Source: Pyronema omphalodes
Taxonomy: Eukaryota; Ascomycota; Pezizomycetes; Pezizales; Pyronemataceae
Assembly (NCBI GenBank): GCA_024516155.1
Contig: JAJJXM010000097.1
Span: 1 to 64,000 of the forward strand
Length of the DNA: 64,000 bases
Direction: 5' to 3'
The first letter of the stretch is position 1, and the number at the start of each line of letters is the position of its first letter. The notes below the pieces were generated by a model. It was not told the origin of the DNA and did no database searches. It saw nothing but the letters and a program-made list of their open reading frames with translations. Below are positions 34,137 to 43,809 of this stretch, in pieces. The translations under genes and the position numbers were made by a program.

Positions 34137-35958
34137 ATGGCTCCCATGAAGCCTCCCCCCCCTCCGCGCTTCGGCCTCACCTCCGATATGCGCATGTTCG
34201 GTGGCAGCAACTCATCCCGAGTCTCCACGCCTGCCCCCGCCGCCGAAGACGACGTGTTTGGGTCCTCCGCACCCGGCACCCCAACGCGTCCCAGTAAAGA
34301 CGCCCCCTCCGCAGCCCCAGGATCAGGTTGGTCCTCGGGGAGCTCCCTTTCTTCGTGCCCCAGCACGGTGAAGAAACGCGCACACGTTGCGGCCTTCGGG
34401 TCGCTCGTGCAAAGCGAACTCCGTTCCGCCCCCGCGGTAGGTTCCCAGGCCTCCCCCCAGGTCAGCGTGTCCCTTATGGACAAGTTGTCGGAGCGCCTCG
34501 CCGCTGCGGAGGAACGTTTGAAGGCTCTGGAGGAGCAAATACGTCTCCAGGAAGCCCGCCCATGCTCGTGCCCGCAGGCAAACCTCGCGACGTCGACCCA
34601 GTCTACCGCCCTTCGCCAGCCCCACCCTGTTGGCACCCAACAGTCTGCTCAGGCAGAGAAATCCAGAACTTCCTCCGTTGTCGTCGGCATGCCCAAGGCT
34701 GCCCCCATACCATCCCTCCCCGCCCTCCCGCGTGCGTCCAAACTCACCGCGGCCCAATCCTACGCCGCAAAGCTCCGCAGCAACCTCCCCGAGCTCCCCC
34801 CCCCCGCCCCCCCCTCCGGCGTGGCAGATCGTTCCCTCACGCAAACAGCTGAAGGCCCCCCAACGCCCTCCCAACTTCTCCGTCCCCGAAAAGAACCTCG
34901 CCGCTGAAGATCGCCGCCTGATCTTCATCCGTCAGGAAGGCGCCCGCCCCTCGTCAAAACCAGACCAAGATTTCACCGCCGCCATCAACGTCTGCTTGCA
35001 CCTCCGCGGTGCACCCCATTTCCACCGTGTAGCCCGAGTCTCCAGAAACTCGAAGGGAACGATCACGGCTACCACCAACCCGGGAGTGAGAGCGGATTCA
35101 CTAATATCGTGCTACCGCAACGAAATCCTCAATGCCATCCGCGAGGTTGACCGCTTTGTGGTGGACGTTAAACCCATGGACAAATGGGTCAAGTTGAAAG
35201 TCCACGCCATCCCCCTCAATCGTTTTCTGGGTAGAGGAAGGAATGGCCTGCAAAAGCTCGAGCTTGAGTTGCAAGCCAACCACGACCAGCTCGAGGTCAT
35301 CCCCGGTGCTCGTTGGTTAGGCAGCAGACGAAGCATTCGCGAGCGCTTTGAACAGGGCGAGATTCAGTCGTCCTCAGCTGTCTTTTCGGTGAAGGGAACC
35401 CCCGCTGCGCAAATGCTCATCGCTCGGGGCGCCCTCCTAGGATCCTCTCGTTACCGTGTCGAGCTCTTCAACCACAACGGCCCTGACAGTCAGTGCTCGG
35501 GCTGTCTTAAGTGGGGACACATTCGGGAGAAATGTCAAACCCCCAAGCTCTTCCGTTGCCGATTCTGTGGTCAGCACCACGCTTCGGAGGAACACAAGTG
35601 CAGCATGATAGGATGCTCCACCTCCAAGGGACTCCCGTGCCAGCATTCGAAGGAGTCTGCTCGTTGCGTTAATTGCAAAGGCAATCACTACGCCAATGCT
35701 CGCAACTGTCCATCCCGCCTTGAAGCCTTCGCCCTGGCCCGTCAGCGTCGCCAGATGTCTTCCTCCTCCGATCAAGTCTCCTCCACAGCGGAAGCCTCGC
35801 AACCAGAAGCAGACCCCTCCTCTTCCGCCTCCAGCGATCCAAACGAACCCTCAACCACGGAGACCACATCAGCCCTCTCCACCCCCCGTCCTGCAGCCAC
35901 GGCGTCTGACCCAGACGCTATGGTCGATGCCGATGTGCCGGATAACACCCAATGCTGA
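34137..35958 (+). pseudogene. LINE B ORF1 (nucleic-acid-binding Gag-like protein), frameshifted at poly-C
   Basis: The first frame, 34137-34907, has a Pro/Ser-rich N-terminus and a coiled coil (DKLSERLAAAEERLKALEEQIRLQEA). The second frame is open 34630-35958 and offset by +1. It contains WQIVPSRKQLK, the conserved FSVPEKNLAAEDRRLIFIRQEG, and three cysteine knuckles starting CSGCLKWGHIREKC, CRFCGQHHASEEHKC and CVNCKGNHYANARNC (about 35495-35715). The two are joined at C-rich tracts at 34797-34815. One extra C there, or ribosomal slippage, would account for the split. The product should coat LINE RNA. Its stop overlaps the ORF2 start in ATGCTGA (35952-35958). Confidence 0.88.
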
Positions 35959-38900
35959 AGTGCCTCACGGTACTTCAACTAAATTGCCGAAAGAGCGGTG
36001 AGGCTCTGACGGCGGTGATGGAGAGCGGTCTCGCTCTGGGTGCGGATGTGGTGTTGGTTCAGGAGCCCCCGACCTTCCAAGGTTGGCGCCATCCAGCCTA
36101 CGAGTTCCTCTGGGGAGGGAGGGTTCTGACGGGGAGACGGCGGGATTCAGCGTGGCAGCTTCGTCCACGAGAGGACTTGGCTGCGCCCGGGGACGGTGAC
36201 CTCCAGGTGTTGGACGTCACATGCAGAGGTCATAAACAAGTACGTATTGTAAATGTTTATGACGCTCCGCGGACTGATGATGGAGTGCGCCCTGCACGCA
36301 ATGCGGACTGGCGCAGGATTATAGGACGGGACACTATTCTTGCTGGCGATTTCAACGCTCACAGCAGAAGGTGGAACCCCCTGTGCGAGAGGCCACTCCA
36401 TCATCAGTTCTTGGAAGATCTGATGGACTCATTCGATCTCCGCTATGTCGGTGATGGTAAGGAAACCCACACCCAAACGGGCCAGATCCGACATAGCGTT
36501 ATCGACTTAGTCCTGACGACGATGGAGCTTGAAGCCCACGTCGTTGCGAAGCTCCTCGATGACCCGAATCACTCCACAACGTCCGATCATGAGGCGCTGA
36601 TCTGGAAAGTGGACTCTGTGACGGTCCCAGAGGACTTCGACGCCCCAACTAGGGGATGGGCGGTTGGAGAATGGCTGGAGAGTGACGAAGGAGCGCAGAA
36701 AGCGGCGTTAGATTATCGCCATCGAAGCGAACGCAGACCGCTCCTATCCGATCACTGCTCCGAGAACGACGTTGAAGAAGAGGTGGTTTGGGTACGTCAA
36801 CAGTTGGTGGACATGCTGAACGCTCACGCTAGGAAGATTCGCATCACCGCTCGGTCTAAGAAGTGGTGGCACCCCGATGTTAAAGCAGCACGCAGCGAAT
36901 ACGGCCGGAAACGGAGGGCAGCCAAGCGCGGTCAATGTTCGATAGAGGAAGAACACCGCCTCCGCAACGCCTATCTCAGCACCCAACGTCGCCACAAACG
37001 AGAGTGTTGGGTTTCTTTCTTGGAGGGAGCCAACGGGGAGGCGGTATGGAAAGTCCTTCGCGCGACCAAACCGCGAAATGCTGCGGTGGTTGGATCTCTT
37101 GAGGATGAACACGGCAACCAGGCTGACGAGGAGGATGCCAAACGTCGAATGCTTGCAGACGTTTCTTTCCCCCCCCCGAACCCATACCCCGGTCACAGTG
37201 GCAACGAAGGTCCCCCAGGACGCGGATTCCTCCGAGTGACCCAAGAACTGGTCTCCGATTCGATCCACGGTCAGAGCAACTCTAAGGCTCCGGGTAGTGA
37301 CGGGTTAGGAGTACCTATTATCAAGGCGCTCATGCGATGGGACCCTGAACGGGTGACTTCCATCGTATATCACTGCGTGCGGCTAGGATTCCACCCAACC
37401 GACTGGAAAACAGCCAAAGGAGTCTGTATCCCCAAACCGGGAAAGACTTCCTACCGCAAAGCGAAGAGTTTCCGTATCATATCTCTCTTAAGCTGTCTGG
37501 GAAAGTTAGTAGAAAAGGTCGTCGCCACCCTCATCGCGGAGGAGGCCGAGAGGCTGCACGCTTTTCACGCTGGGCAATTTGGTGGGAGAAGAGGTCGCTC
37601 CGCCGTCGACGCCGCGGCAGTCTTAATTGAGGCGGTTGAATTCGCTTGGGAAAAGCAGAAACTCGCGGGCGCTCTAATGATGGACGTTAAAGGGGCCTTT
37701 CCCACTGTCAATCGAGACTGCCTTATGCGGAAAATGCGGCGAGCAGGCATGGATGAATGCTACGTGCGGTGGGTATCTTCGTTTATGAGTGATCGAAGAG
37801 TCGAGATATCACTAGGCGGCGATTCAGGCACTCCCATCGAGACGAACACCGGGCTCCCCCAAGGATCCCCCGTATCCCCAGTCCTGTTCTTGATCTATAT
37901 AGCCGATCTCGCTGATCATGTCGAATCAAGAGTCCCCGACGTAACAGGCCTGTCGTTTGTCGATGATGTAACCTGGATCGTGACCGGTGATTCTGCTCGA
38001 GAGGTCTCCGATAAGCTTGAACGGTGCGCAAACGCCTGCTCGTGGTGGGCCTCCACCAACGCGGTGGTGTTTGAGACAGAAAAGACGGAAGCCATGCTTT
38101 TTTCTCGACGGAGGGGAGAGGCTAACCCTGACGAGGTCACAGTCTCGGTAGGTCCTCACCAGATCCCGTTCGCCTCGTCAGCCATCCGTTGGCTCGGCTT
38201 TTGGCTCGATCCAAAGCTCACTCTTAACCACCATCACCAAAAGTGGTTGACCAAAGCCAGGCAACAGCATGCTCGTCTTGCGAGGCTTTGTCGTGCTCAG
38301 GGACTCCCTCCGGGGAGCACTGCTAACCTGCAAAAGGCGGTAGTCCAGTCAGTGGCTATGTATGGTGCGGAGATTAACGCGGTCCGGCGCCTAAAAGGCA
38401 AGAGCTCGGGACGCACTGCTCGGCTGCAACTGCTCCTCAATAAGCAAGCACGAGCGGTCACGGGGTGCTTCAAAACGACCCCACTCGGCTTCTTGATGGC
38501 TGAAAGTGCCGTACGCCCAGCGGAAGCGCTCATCAAAGGCCGAGAAGCGAAATTTCGGTCACGCCTTCTCACTCGCCCCCGCCCCGCCCCCCCCTCGACC
38601 GGCACTCAACCGTCCCCGACCGCTGCGGCTATCACTCGGCTGCTTAAGCGCACGGAAAAAGCATGTGGATTCGAAGCAGTCGAAAATGTCACAGTCCCCG
38701 ACCGCTTTCGTCGCTTCCCTGTGGTGATCGCACCCAGGGCTGAAGCTGAAACCTTCGCCCGGAACTGGAGAAACCTCACGTCCACGACATGCATCTGGAC
38801 AGATGGCTCTCGAATGGAGGGACATACGGGAGCGGGAGTAGTCCGCTACATCAACGGAGCCTTTCGTTCTTCCCAGCACTACTTGGGTCGTCATACGGAG

Positions 38901-39728
38901 GTGTTCGACGCTGAGCTCTACGCCATCTGGCGAGGGCTCAAGGAGTTCCATTCCAATCACTTCTGGGATCCCAACTCGAATACCAAAGCGATCGTTTTTT
39001 CGGACGCCCAGGCTGCTCTCAAGCGTCTGGAGTCTGACACCCCCGGTCCCGGCCAGGAGCTTGCCAAACTTATCTCCCGCGAAGCCTACTACCTCCTCTT
39101 TGACTCCGGTATCGACGTGGAATTCCATTGGATCCCGGGCCACAGCGATATCCCCGAAAACGAGGAAGCGGATCGAGTAGCTAAGGAAGCATCGAAGCAT
39201 CGCTGCGACTCCCGTATGCTCAAACGGTGTGACAATCCAGTGTGTGCTGTTCCGGCGTGGGCTTCCCTGGCGCACCTCAACCGGATCGCAACGGAAACGA
39301 CATCAACCATCACTCGTCGCTGGATTAAGCAACAAACAGCGACCAGCCGTTCCTTCCGCCCCCGCCAAAAATGGGGAATCCGCCCTGAATTGGTTTCCCT
39401 CCCCAAACGCCGAGCAGCTGTGTTCCTCCAGCTTGCTTCAGGCCACGCCCTCATCGGCACCCATCTGGTGCGCGTTAAGAAAAAAGAGTCGGACCGGTGC
39501 TGGTGGTGCCAGTCGGAAAAAAGACAAACCAGAGGCCATTTGTTTGGAGAATGCCCCCGCTGGCGAAAGGAGTTCAAGACGTTGAAAGAGGAGGTTGAGA
39601 GAATACGGGGACGGAGGGGAAGGCCGAGAGGAAGGCTTAAGGTGGTGGATTTATTTAGGGACGATCGACTCACGAAAGCGATCTTGGAATTCTTATCTGC
39701 AACGGAGATAGGCAGAAGATACGTATAG
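35952..39728 (+). CDS. LINE B ORF2: APE endonuclease, reverse transcriptase, RNase H, zinc knuckle
   Basis: 1258 aa, intact. The apurinic-type endonuclease shows LQLNCRKSGEAL, VLVQEPPTFQGW, LAGDFNAHSRRWNPL and TTSDHEALIW (about residues 6-215). The reverse transcriptase has LPQGSPVSPVLFLIYIADLA and the catalytic LSFVDDVTW (about residues 630-680). RNase H shows IWTDGSRMEGHTGAG, TEVFDAELYAIW, VFSDAQAALKRL and IPGHSDIPENEEADR (about 945-1075). The C-terminus has CWWCQSEKRQTRGHLFGEC. APE + RT + RNase H + CCHC matches the Tad1 clade of fungal LINEs. The enzyme nicks the target and primes reverse transcription from the AAATC-tailed 3' end. Its ATG overlaps the ORF1 stop by 7 nt, suggesting termination-reinitiation. 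Confidence 0.93.
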   Translation: MLKCLTVLQLNCRKSGEALTAVMESGLALGADVVLVQEPPTFQGWRHPAYEFLWGGRVLTGRRRDSAWQLRPREDLAAPGDGDLQVLDVTCRGHKQVRIVNVYDAPRTDDGVRPARNADWRRIIGRDTILAGDFNAHSRRWNPLCERPLHHQFLEDLMDSFDLRYVGDGKETHTQTGQIRHSVIDLVLTTMELEAHVVAKLLDDPNHSTTSDHEALIWKVDSVTVPEDFDAPTRGWAVGEWLESDEGAQKAALDYRHRSERRPLLSDHCSENDVEEEVVWVRQQLVDMLNAHARKIRITARSKKWWHPDVKAARSEYGRKRRAAKRGQCSIEEEHRLRNAYLSTQRRHKRECWVSFLEGANGEAVWKVLRATKPRNAAVVGSLEDEHGNQADEEDAKRRMLADVSFPPPNPYPGHSGNEGPPGRGFLRVTQELVSDSIHGQSNSKAPGSDGLGVPIIKALMRWDPERVTSIVYHCVRLGFHPTDWKTAKGVCIPKPGKTSYRKAKSFRIISLLSCLGKLVEKVVATLIAEEAERLHAFHAGQFGGRRGRSAVDAAAVLIEAVEFAWEKQKLAGALMMDVKGAFPTVNRDCLMRKMRRAGMDECYVRWVSSFMSDRRVEISLGGDSGTPIETNTGLPQGSPVSPVLFLIYIADLADHVESRVPDVTGLSFVDDVTWIVTGDSAREVSDKLERCANACSWWASTNAVVFETEKTEAMLFSRRRGEANPDEVTVSVGPHQIPFASSAIRWLGFWLDPKLTLNHHHQKWLTKARQQHARLARLCRAQGLPPGSTANLQKAVVQSVAMYGAEINAVRRLKGKSSGRTARLQLLLNKQARAVTGCFKTTPLGFLMAESAVRPAEALIKGREAKFRSRLLTRPRPAPPSTGTQPSPTAAAITRLLKRTEKACGFEAVENVTVPDRFRRFPVVIAPRAEAETFARNWRNLTSTTCIWTDGSRMEGHTGAGVVRYINGAFRSSQHYLGRHTEVFDAELYAIWRGLKEFHSNHFWDPNSNTKAIVFSDAQAALKRLESDTPGPGQELAKLISREAYYLLFDSGIDVEFHWIPGHSDIPENEEADRVAKEASKHRCDSRMLKRCDNPVCAVPAWASLAHLNRIATETTSTITRRWIKQQTATSRSFRPRQKWGIRPELVSLPKRRAAVFLQLASGHALIGTHLVRVKKKESDRCWWCQSEKRQTRGHLFGECPRWRKEFKTLKEEVERIRGRRGRPRGRLKVVDLFRDDRLTKAILEFLSATEIGRRYV

Positions 39729-40075
39729 GCATGGGCAGAAGGGCCAGGTGCTTGGAGGGCGATTTGTAAATTTTTTCATTACTTTTCTTTTGATTTTCAC
39801 GATTTTTTCTTTTTAGTTATAAGAGGGGAAGGTGTGAGCGATACGGGGGACTATCAGGTTTCGGCTGGGGTTTAGGATTTTTTGTTTCTTTTTGGGTGTC
39901 TCTTTATTTACTTATCTTTTCGGGGACGTCACGGGGTGCAGGAGATTGGGGAGCCTCTTTAGGTGGTCTCGGCCACGAGGACAGGAAAAACGGATTTAGT
40001 TTCCCGCATAGGCCTTAAAGGCCTCGAACGGTGTATGATTAAAATCAAATCAAATCAAAATCACCACCGATGGAT

Positions 40076-40704
40076 TGATGGCTTGCGTCAAGCTAAAATA
40101 AAAAAAACGCGCTTTGAATTACACGCATTCCCCAATTCTTCCCCCATCAGCCAGCCAGCCCAGCCCCTCTCTCAACACACTTTTGCTTGTCTCCTAACTC
40201 GGACTTTTTCTTTGCGATCCCCGCCCATCTGAAATTGCTCGACTACGCAAAGCCACTGATGTCCGGGAGCATCATCTGCATACTGCAATGCCCCGATTTC
40301 GCAGACGAGGAGAATTTGTAGCCCTCCATATAAGTTAATTATATTCATTATTCATGCACGCTGCAAGGCACGAGTCTCTTAGAGTAGCCGGCAACAGAAA
40401 AGCGCTGCTTCGTCGCACAGTTTTGTGCAGCAACGGACGCCTCATCACAGCAACGGAACAGGTCAGACGCTTAATTCGTCGTCATCGGGTCGCGATTTCT
40501 TTCGACAGTCACCAAGTTACGGAACCGAATCCACATGACATCTACAGATCCCGCCTGCTCTCGGTCCGAGCACGAGCAAGTCCCTTCTATTTGAAGCGAG
40601 CGAACTGAGGTAGTAGAAACAAAGAACCCTAAACAACCAAGCTTCCACCAAGAGCTTCCGGAACCCATCAAGCTGAAGCTACATCGCCCACGAGAAGAAG
40701 GACC
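40076..40704 (+). other. 5' flank of the 40.7-kb gene
   Basis: About 630 bp between the LINE B target duplication and the next ATG, with a TATATAAG at about 40327. LINE B now sits only about 650 bp upstream of the ATG and could affect its promoter. Confidence 0.4.
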
Positions 40705-43700
40705 ATGTCAGAAGCGCAAACCCGCCCGAAGAATCCCGACAAAAACAGCAATCGTCTCTCGATATCTCTCGCCTCGATACGATCACAGCACCTCGTCGTT
40801 CCGGGCTCGTCGGCCGATCCATCTCCTCCACCCCCTAATCCCCCCCGTCCCCGCCGCGCTACTGCCGGAGGCTTCCTCCTCGATTCTACCAGTTCTCTCC
40901 GCTCCCTCGCCCGGTCAACGAGTCTACGAAATCGAAATGTGTCGGGTAGCACAGCAGCAACTACAACTGTGCTGGGTCCGGCCAGCGGAGCAAGCGAGGC
41001 GGACGATGACCCAGCTGCCATGGTCGACCTAGTCCTCCAGCAATCCGCACAACGTAAAGACACGCGTCCGGCATCACAGGGAAAATCTATTCATGCACCT
41101 CCCTCGCGGCATACTCAGAGTTCTGGTGGTAGTGCATCAAAGAGGTTCTCCTCTTCCTTTTTGATGGGGGGAATGGGTAGAGCACATACGTCAGCTGGCA
41201 CCAAGGAATCAAGTAGCAAGAAGTTCTTGTCTCCGGTGGAACCACCAAGTACACCAGGACGTTCTGGCTTTCCAGGTCACCTCTCACCGCAACTGCCATG
41301 GGGTGGGACACAGCAACCAGAAGGCTTTCAGCATCAAATGAAGAAGCGGTGGTCACTAGGAAAAGATCAACTTAAGGAGTTGCAACAGACTTACAAGTTT
41401 TCCGAAGCGACTATGCAGCGGACAATTAAGGCGAAGCAGGCACTGGAGTTATCGGCACATTTCAGGTCACTGCTGGAGATTGAGGCTACTGCGATGCAAG
41501 GGACGGGGAAGTCAAAGGAAAAAGAATTACCGGAAAGGTTTTACGAATATAATCCACTCAGGGTAATCAGGAATAGGAGACTGAGAAATAGAAAGAAGAT
41601 CATGCTGGATGTATCACCATGGGAAAATCCGGGGGAGGTACACGAGTGGGTCTTGGAGGTACAGAAATCCATGGAATCCCCGGGAAAAGATTTAGCCGGG
41701 GGACTACCGCTGCCACCAGCAGGCACCGGAAAGAAGCTGAAAAGGCCAAAGATGGATTGGATAATACCCCCAGAGGAAATGTTGGCAGATTATTACTGGA
41801 TGAGATGTGAGGAGTACAAACGGGATGAGATGGAGGGAAAGAAGAAGAAGCGGAGAAGCTTGCAAAGTGTCGATAGTGAGAAGCCACGAATGTCTTTGGA
41901 TGTACCATCACATGATTTAAGCTTTACCACCATGGCCAGCGAAGAGCATGATATACCAAAGCGCAGTCGAACAACTCGGAGGAGAAAGGGATATCAGAAA
42001 TATGAAGAGGAAGAAGCAGGATATGAAAGCACAGCGACATCCTCTGATTCTGCTGAAAGCAGTGATGATTACATGAACCATGGCTCATCATCTTCAGAAG
42101 ATGATAATCCTAATCCCAATGAGAGTCCAAACCATCATCGACGGCGACGGAAAATCAAGCGATTAATAGCGCGCCATGGTACGAAGAAGCTAAAGAAACA
42201 ACAGCTTGAACAAGAGGAGAAGCGGCGAAAACAGGAAGCAGAAATGTACTGGGTTAAATCTGAAAGCGAAGGGGATATGCAACCAACTCCCGTACCTCAC
42301 GCCAACTACGAACAGCCAGAATACCGCAAGAGTTTCGAATTGGAAGATGGATGGGAATCTGCTGCCACGGGAAGAAGTCCAATCAAACCTTCAAATCCCT
42401 TCTTTACTATGCACCATGGGGGTAGCCGAAGTTCATTTGAATTTGACAGTAGCTTCAACGGTGGTCTTGGAATATCCGGCCTGGCAGCAACGGATACCGC
42501 CGTTCCCAGTATCGCCATCTCCTTCAGCCCTCCGAGGGTGCATTCTGCCAATGCAGACGAACGGGACGATGAAATACAGAATTTCAGGGCTATAAACTTC
42601 TTCAACAAGCGACGAGAAGGTAGTAAAGCCGAAGAAAGTGGCCGGGAATCTCTCGACATTGACCGAGCCTACATCCGTCCTGAGAAAGATCGATCAAGCA
42701 AAATCGGCCGTGTAAAATCCCGCGTCGACAAACTCCGTAATGAAGTTGCAAAAGTCGAAGATCTAGTGCCCTGGAAAAGCCGTTCTAACGCTCCATCACC
42801 AACCGCTTCTATCCATACCGCCTCTGATTCCGAGGATAATCGCATGCTCTCCCTTAGCTTTTCTCGTGAGGGCACAATGTCTGCTTCCGAACGCGAAGAC
42901 CTGAAATCCCCAATCAAACCCTCATCCGCCAAGAAACCTTCACCCTCCAAACCCTCCAAAGGCTCTAAACCGCCGCAGCGTCCAGGCCACAGAAGTCGTT
43001 ACTCAACCGGCACAATCCAGTTTACCACACGCGTAAGCTTCGACTCGGAACGGGAAGGCTCACCGGACCGCAGAAGCAGCCGCCTAAGAGAAACCACCAT
43101 CCGTTCCCACTCTCCCATCGGTGCTGTTGATATCTCTTCCGTATCCCGAAACCCGAACAAAGATAAACACCGCCGCCTTACTCACCAAAATCTCACTCCT
43201 CTTGACCCACCTCAACATTTCTCCGACGCCCCCGAGGAACCTTGTAAAGCCACCCCTCCTCTCTCACCAGGTTTAATCAACCACCGTATCGAACTTAAGA
43301 GGGAGCGGGTAAGGTTATTATCCAGCGGTATTGTGGCGAGACAACTCGCCGCTAAAGGATTGGATCGGAATAAATGTTTTACTGCTTTCAATACCGCTAC
43401 AAATCAACTGGACTCGTTACTTTCTACTTATGATAAACGACAATCTCTTTTTATTACACATACCGCACCGGCTTATCATGCGCGTATAGCCGCTGTTTCT
43501 TCTAGTGTTCAAGATCATTTAACCCCCCTAGTTCGAGGCGTGGCAGATGAAGCAGATGAGTTGTCAATCACAGTAACTACGGAATTGACACTGGAGGTAA
43601 AGAAGCTTCAAGAAGAGATTTTTAAGCTGGCGAGGAAAAGAAGAAATAGGGGTAAGATGAGACTGTTGGTGAGAGTTATGAGTATGGTGGTGGAATGGGC

Positions 43701-43809
43701 GGTTAGGGTTGTGTTATGGGGTGTTTGGTGTGTCGTTCTTGGAATGAGGGTGGTTAGAACCGTGGTTGGGGTTGTGGTTGGCGTTGGAAAGTGGGTTCTG
43801 TGGCTGTAG
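40705..43809 (+). CDS. Large fungal protein with C-terminal hydrophobic segments, possibly Mtc4-like
   Basis: 1034 aa, no intron. The N-terminal 200 aa are Ser/Pro-rich and disordered. Residues about 210-360 hold the most conserved-looking part: a helical LKELQQTYKFSEATMQRTIK, then FYEYNPLRVIRNRRLRNRKK, WVLEVQ, and PKMDWIIPPEEMLADYYW. A long basic/acidic low-complexity middle follows (SDSAESSDDYMNHGSSSSED, RRRRKIKRLIARHG). A helical C-terminus (LKRERVRLLSSGIVARQLAAKGL, LTLEVKKLQEEIFKLARKRR) ends in about 40 hydrophobic Val/Trp-rich residues that could be a membrane hairpin. The PLRVIRNRR box recalls the yeast Mtc4 family, but that is memory, not alignment. An organelle-membrane protein is plausible. 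Confidence 0.85.
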   Translation: MSEAQTRPKNPDKNSNRLSISLASIRSQHLVVPGSSADPSPPPPNPPRPRRATAGGFLLDSTSSLRSLARSTSLRNRNVSGSTAATTTVLGPASGASEADDDPAAMVDLVLQQSAQRKDTRPASQGKSIHAPPSRHTQSSGGSASKRFSSSFLMGGMGRAHTSAGTKESSSKKFLSPVEPPSTPGRSGFPGHLSPQLPWGGTQQPEGFQHQMKKRWSLGKDQLKELQQTYKFSEATMQRTIKAKQALELSAHFRSLLEIEATAMQGTGKSKEKELPERFYEYNPLRVIRNRRLRNRKKIMLDVSPWENPGEVHEWVLEVQKSMESPGKDLAGGLPLPPAGTGKKLKRPKMDWIIPPEEMLADYYWMRCEEYKRDEMEGKKKKRRSLQSVDSEKPRMSLDVPSHDLSFTTMASEEHDIPKRSRTTRRRKGYQKYEEEEAGYESTATSSDSAESSDDYMNHGSSSSEDDNPNPNESPNHHRRRRKIKRLIARHGTKKLKKQQLEQEEKRRKQEAEMYWVKSESEGDMQPTPVPHANYEQPEYRKSFELEDGWESAATGRSPIKPSNPFFTMHHGGSRSSFEFDSSFNGGLGISGLAATDTAVPSIAISFSPPRVHSANADERDDEIQNFRAINFFNKRREGSKAEESGRESLDIDRAYIRPEKDRSSKIGRVKSRVDKLRNEVAKVEDLVPWKSRSNAPSPTASIHTASDSEDNRMLSLSFSREGTMSASEREDLKSPIKPSSAKKPSPSKPSKGSKPPQRPGHRSRYSTGTIQFTTRVSFDSEREGSPDRRSSRLRETTIRSHSPIGAVDISSVSRNPNKDKHRRLTHQNLTPLDPPQHFSDAPEEPCKATPPLSPGLINHRIELKRERVRLLSSGIVARQLAAKGLDRNKCFTAFNTATNQLDSLLSTYDKRQSLFITHTAPAYHARIAAVSSSVQDHLTPLVRGVADEADELSITVTTELTLEVKKLQEEIFKLARKRRNRGKMRLLVRVMSMVVEWAVRVVLWGVWCVVLGMRVVRTVVGVVVGVGKWVLWL

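Larger units (their letters stand above)
34029..40058 (+). mobile_element. LINE B: full-length Tad-like non-LTR retrotransposon
   Basis: Flanked by perfect 17-bp duplications AATCACCACCGATGGAT (34012-34028 and 40059-40075). It has a 5' UTR of about 108 bp, ORF1, ORF2, a 330-bp 3' UTR and a short AAATC tail (40041-40058). It inserted between the RRN9-like gene and the 40.7-kb gene. ORF2 is intact. ORF1 is interrupted only at a poly-C run, so the copy is close to functional and recent. Confidence 0.95.
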
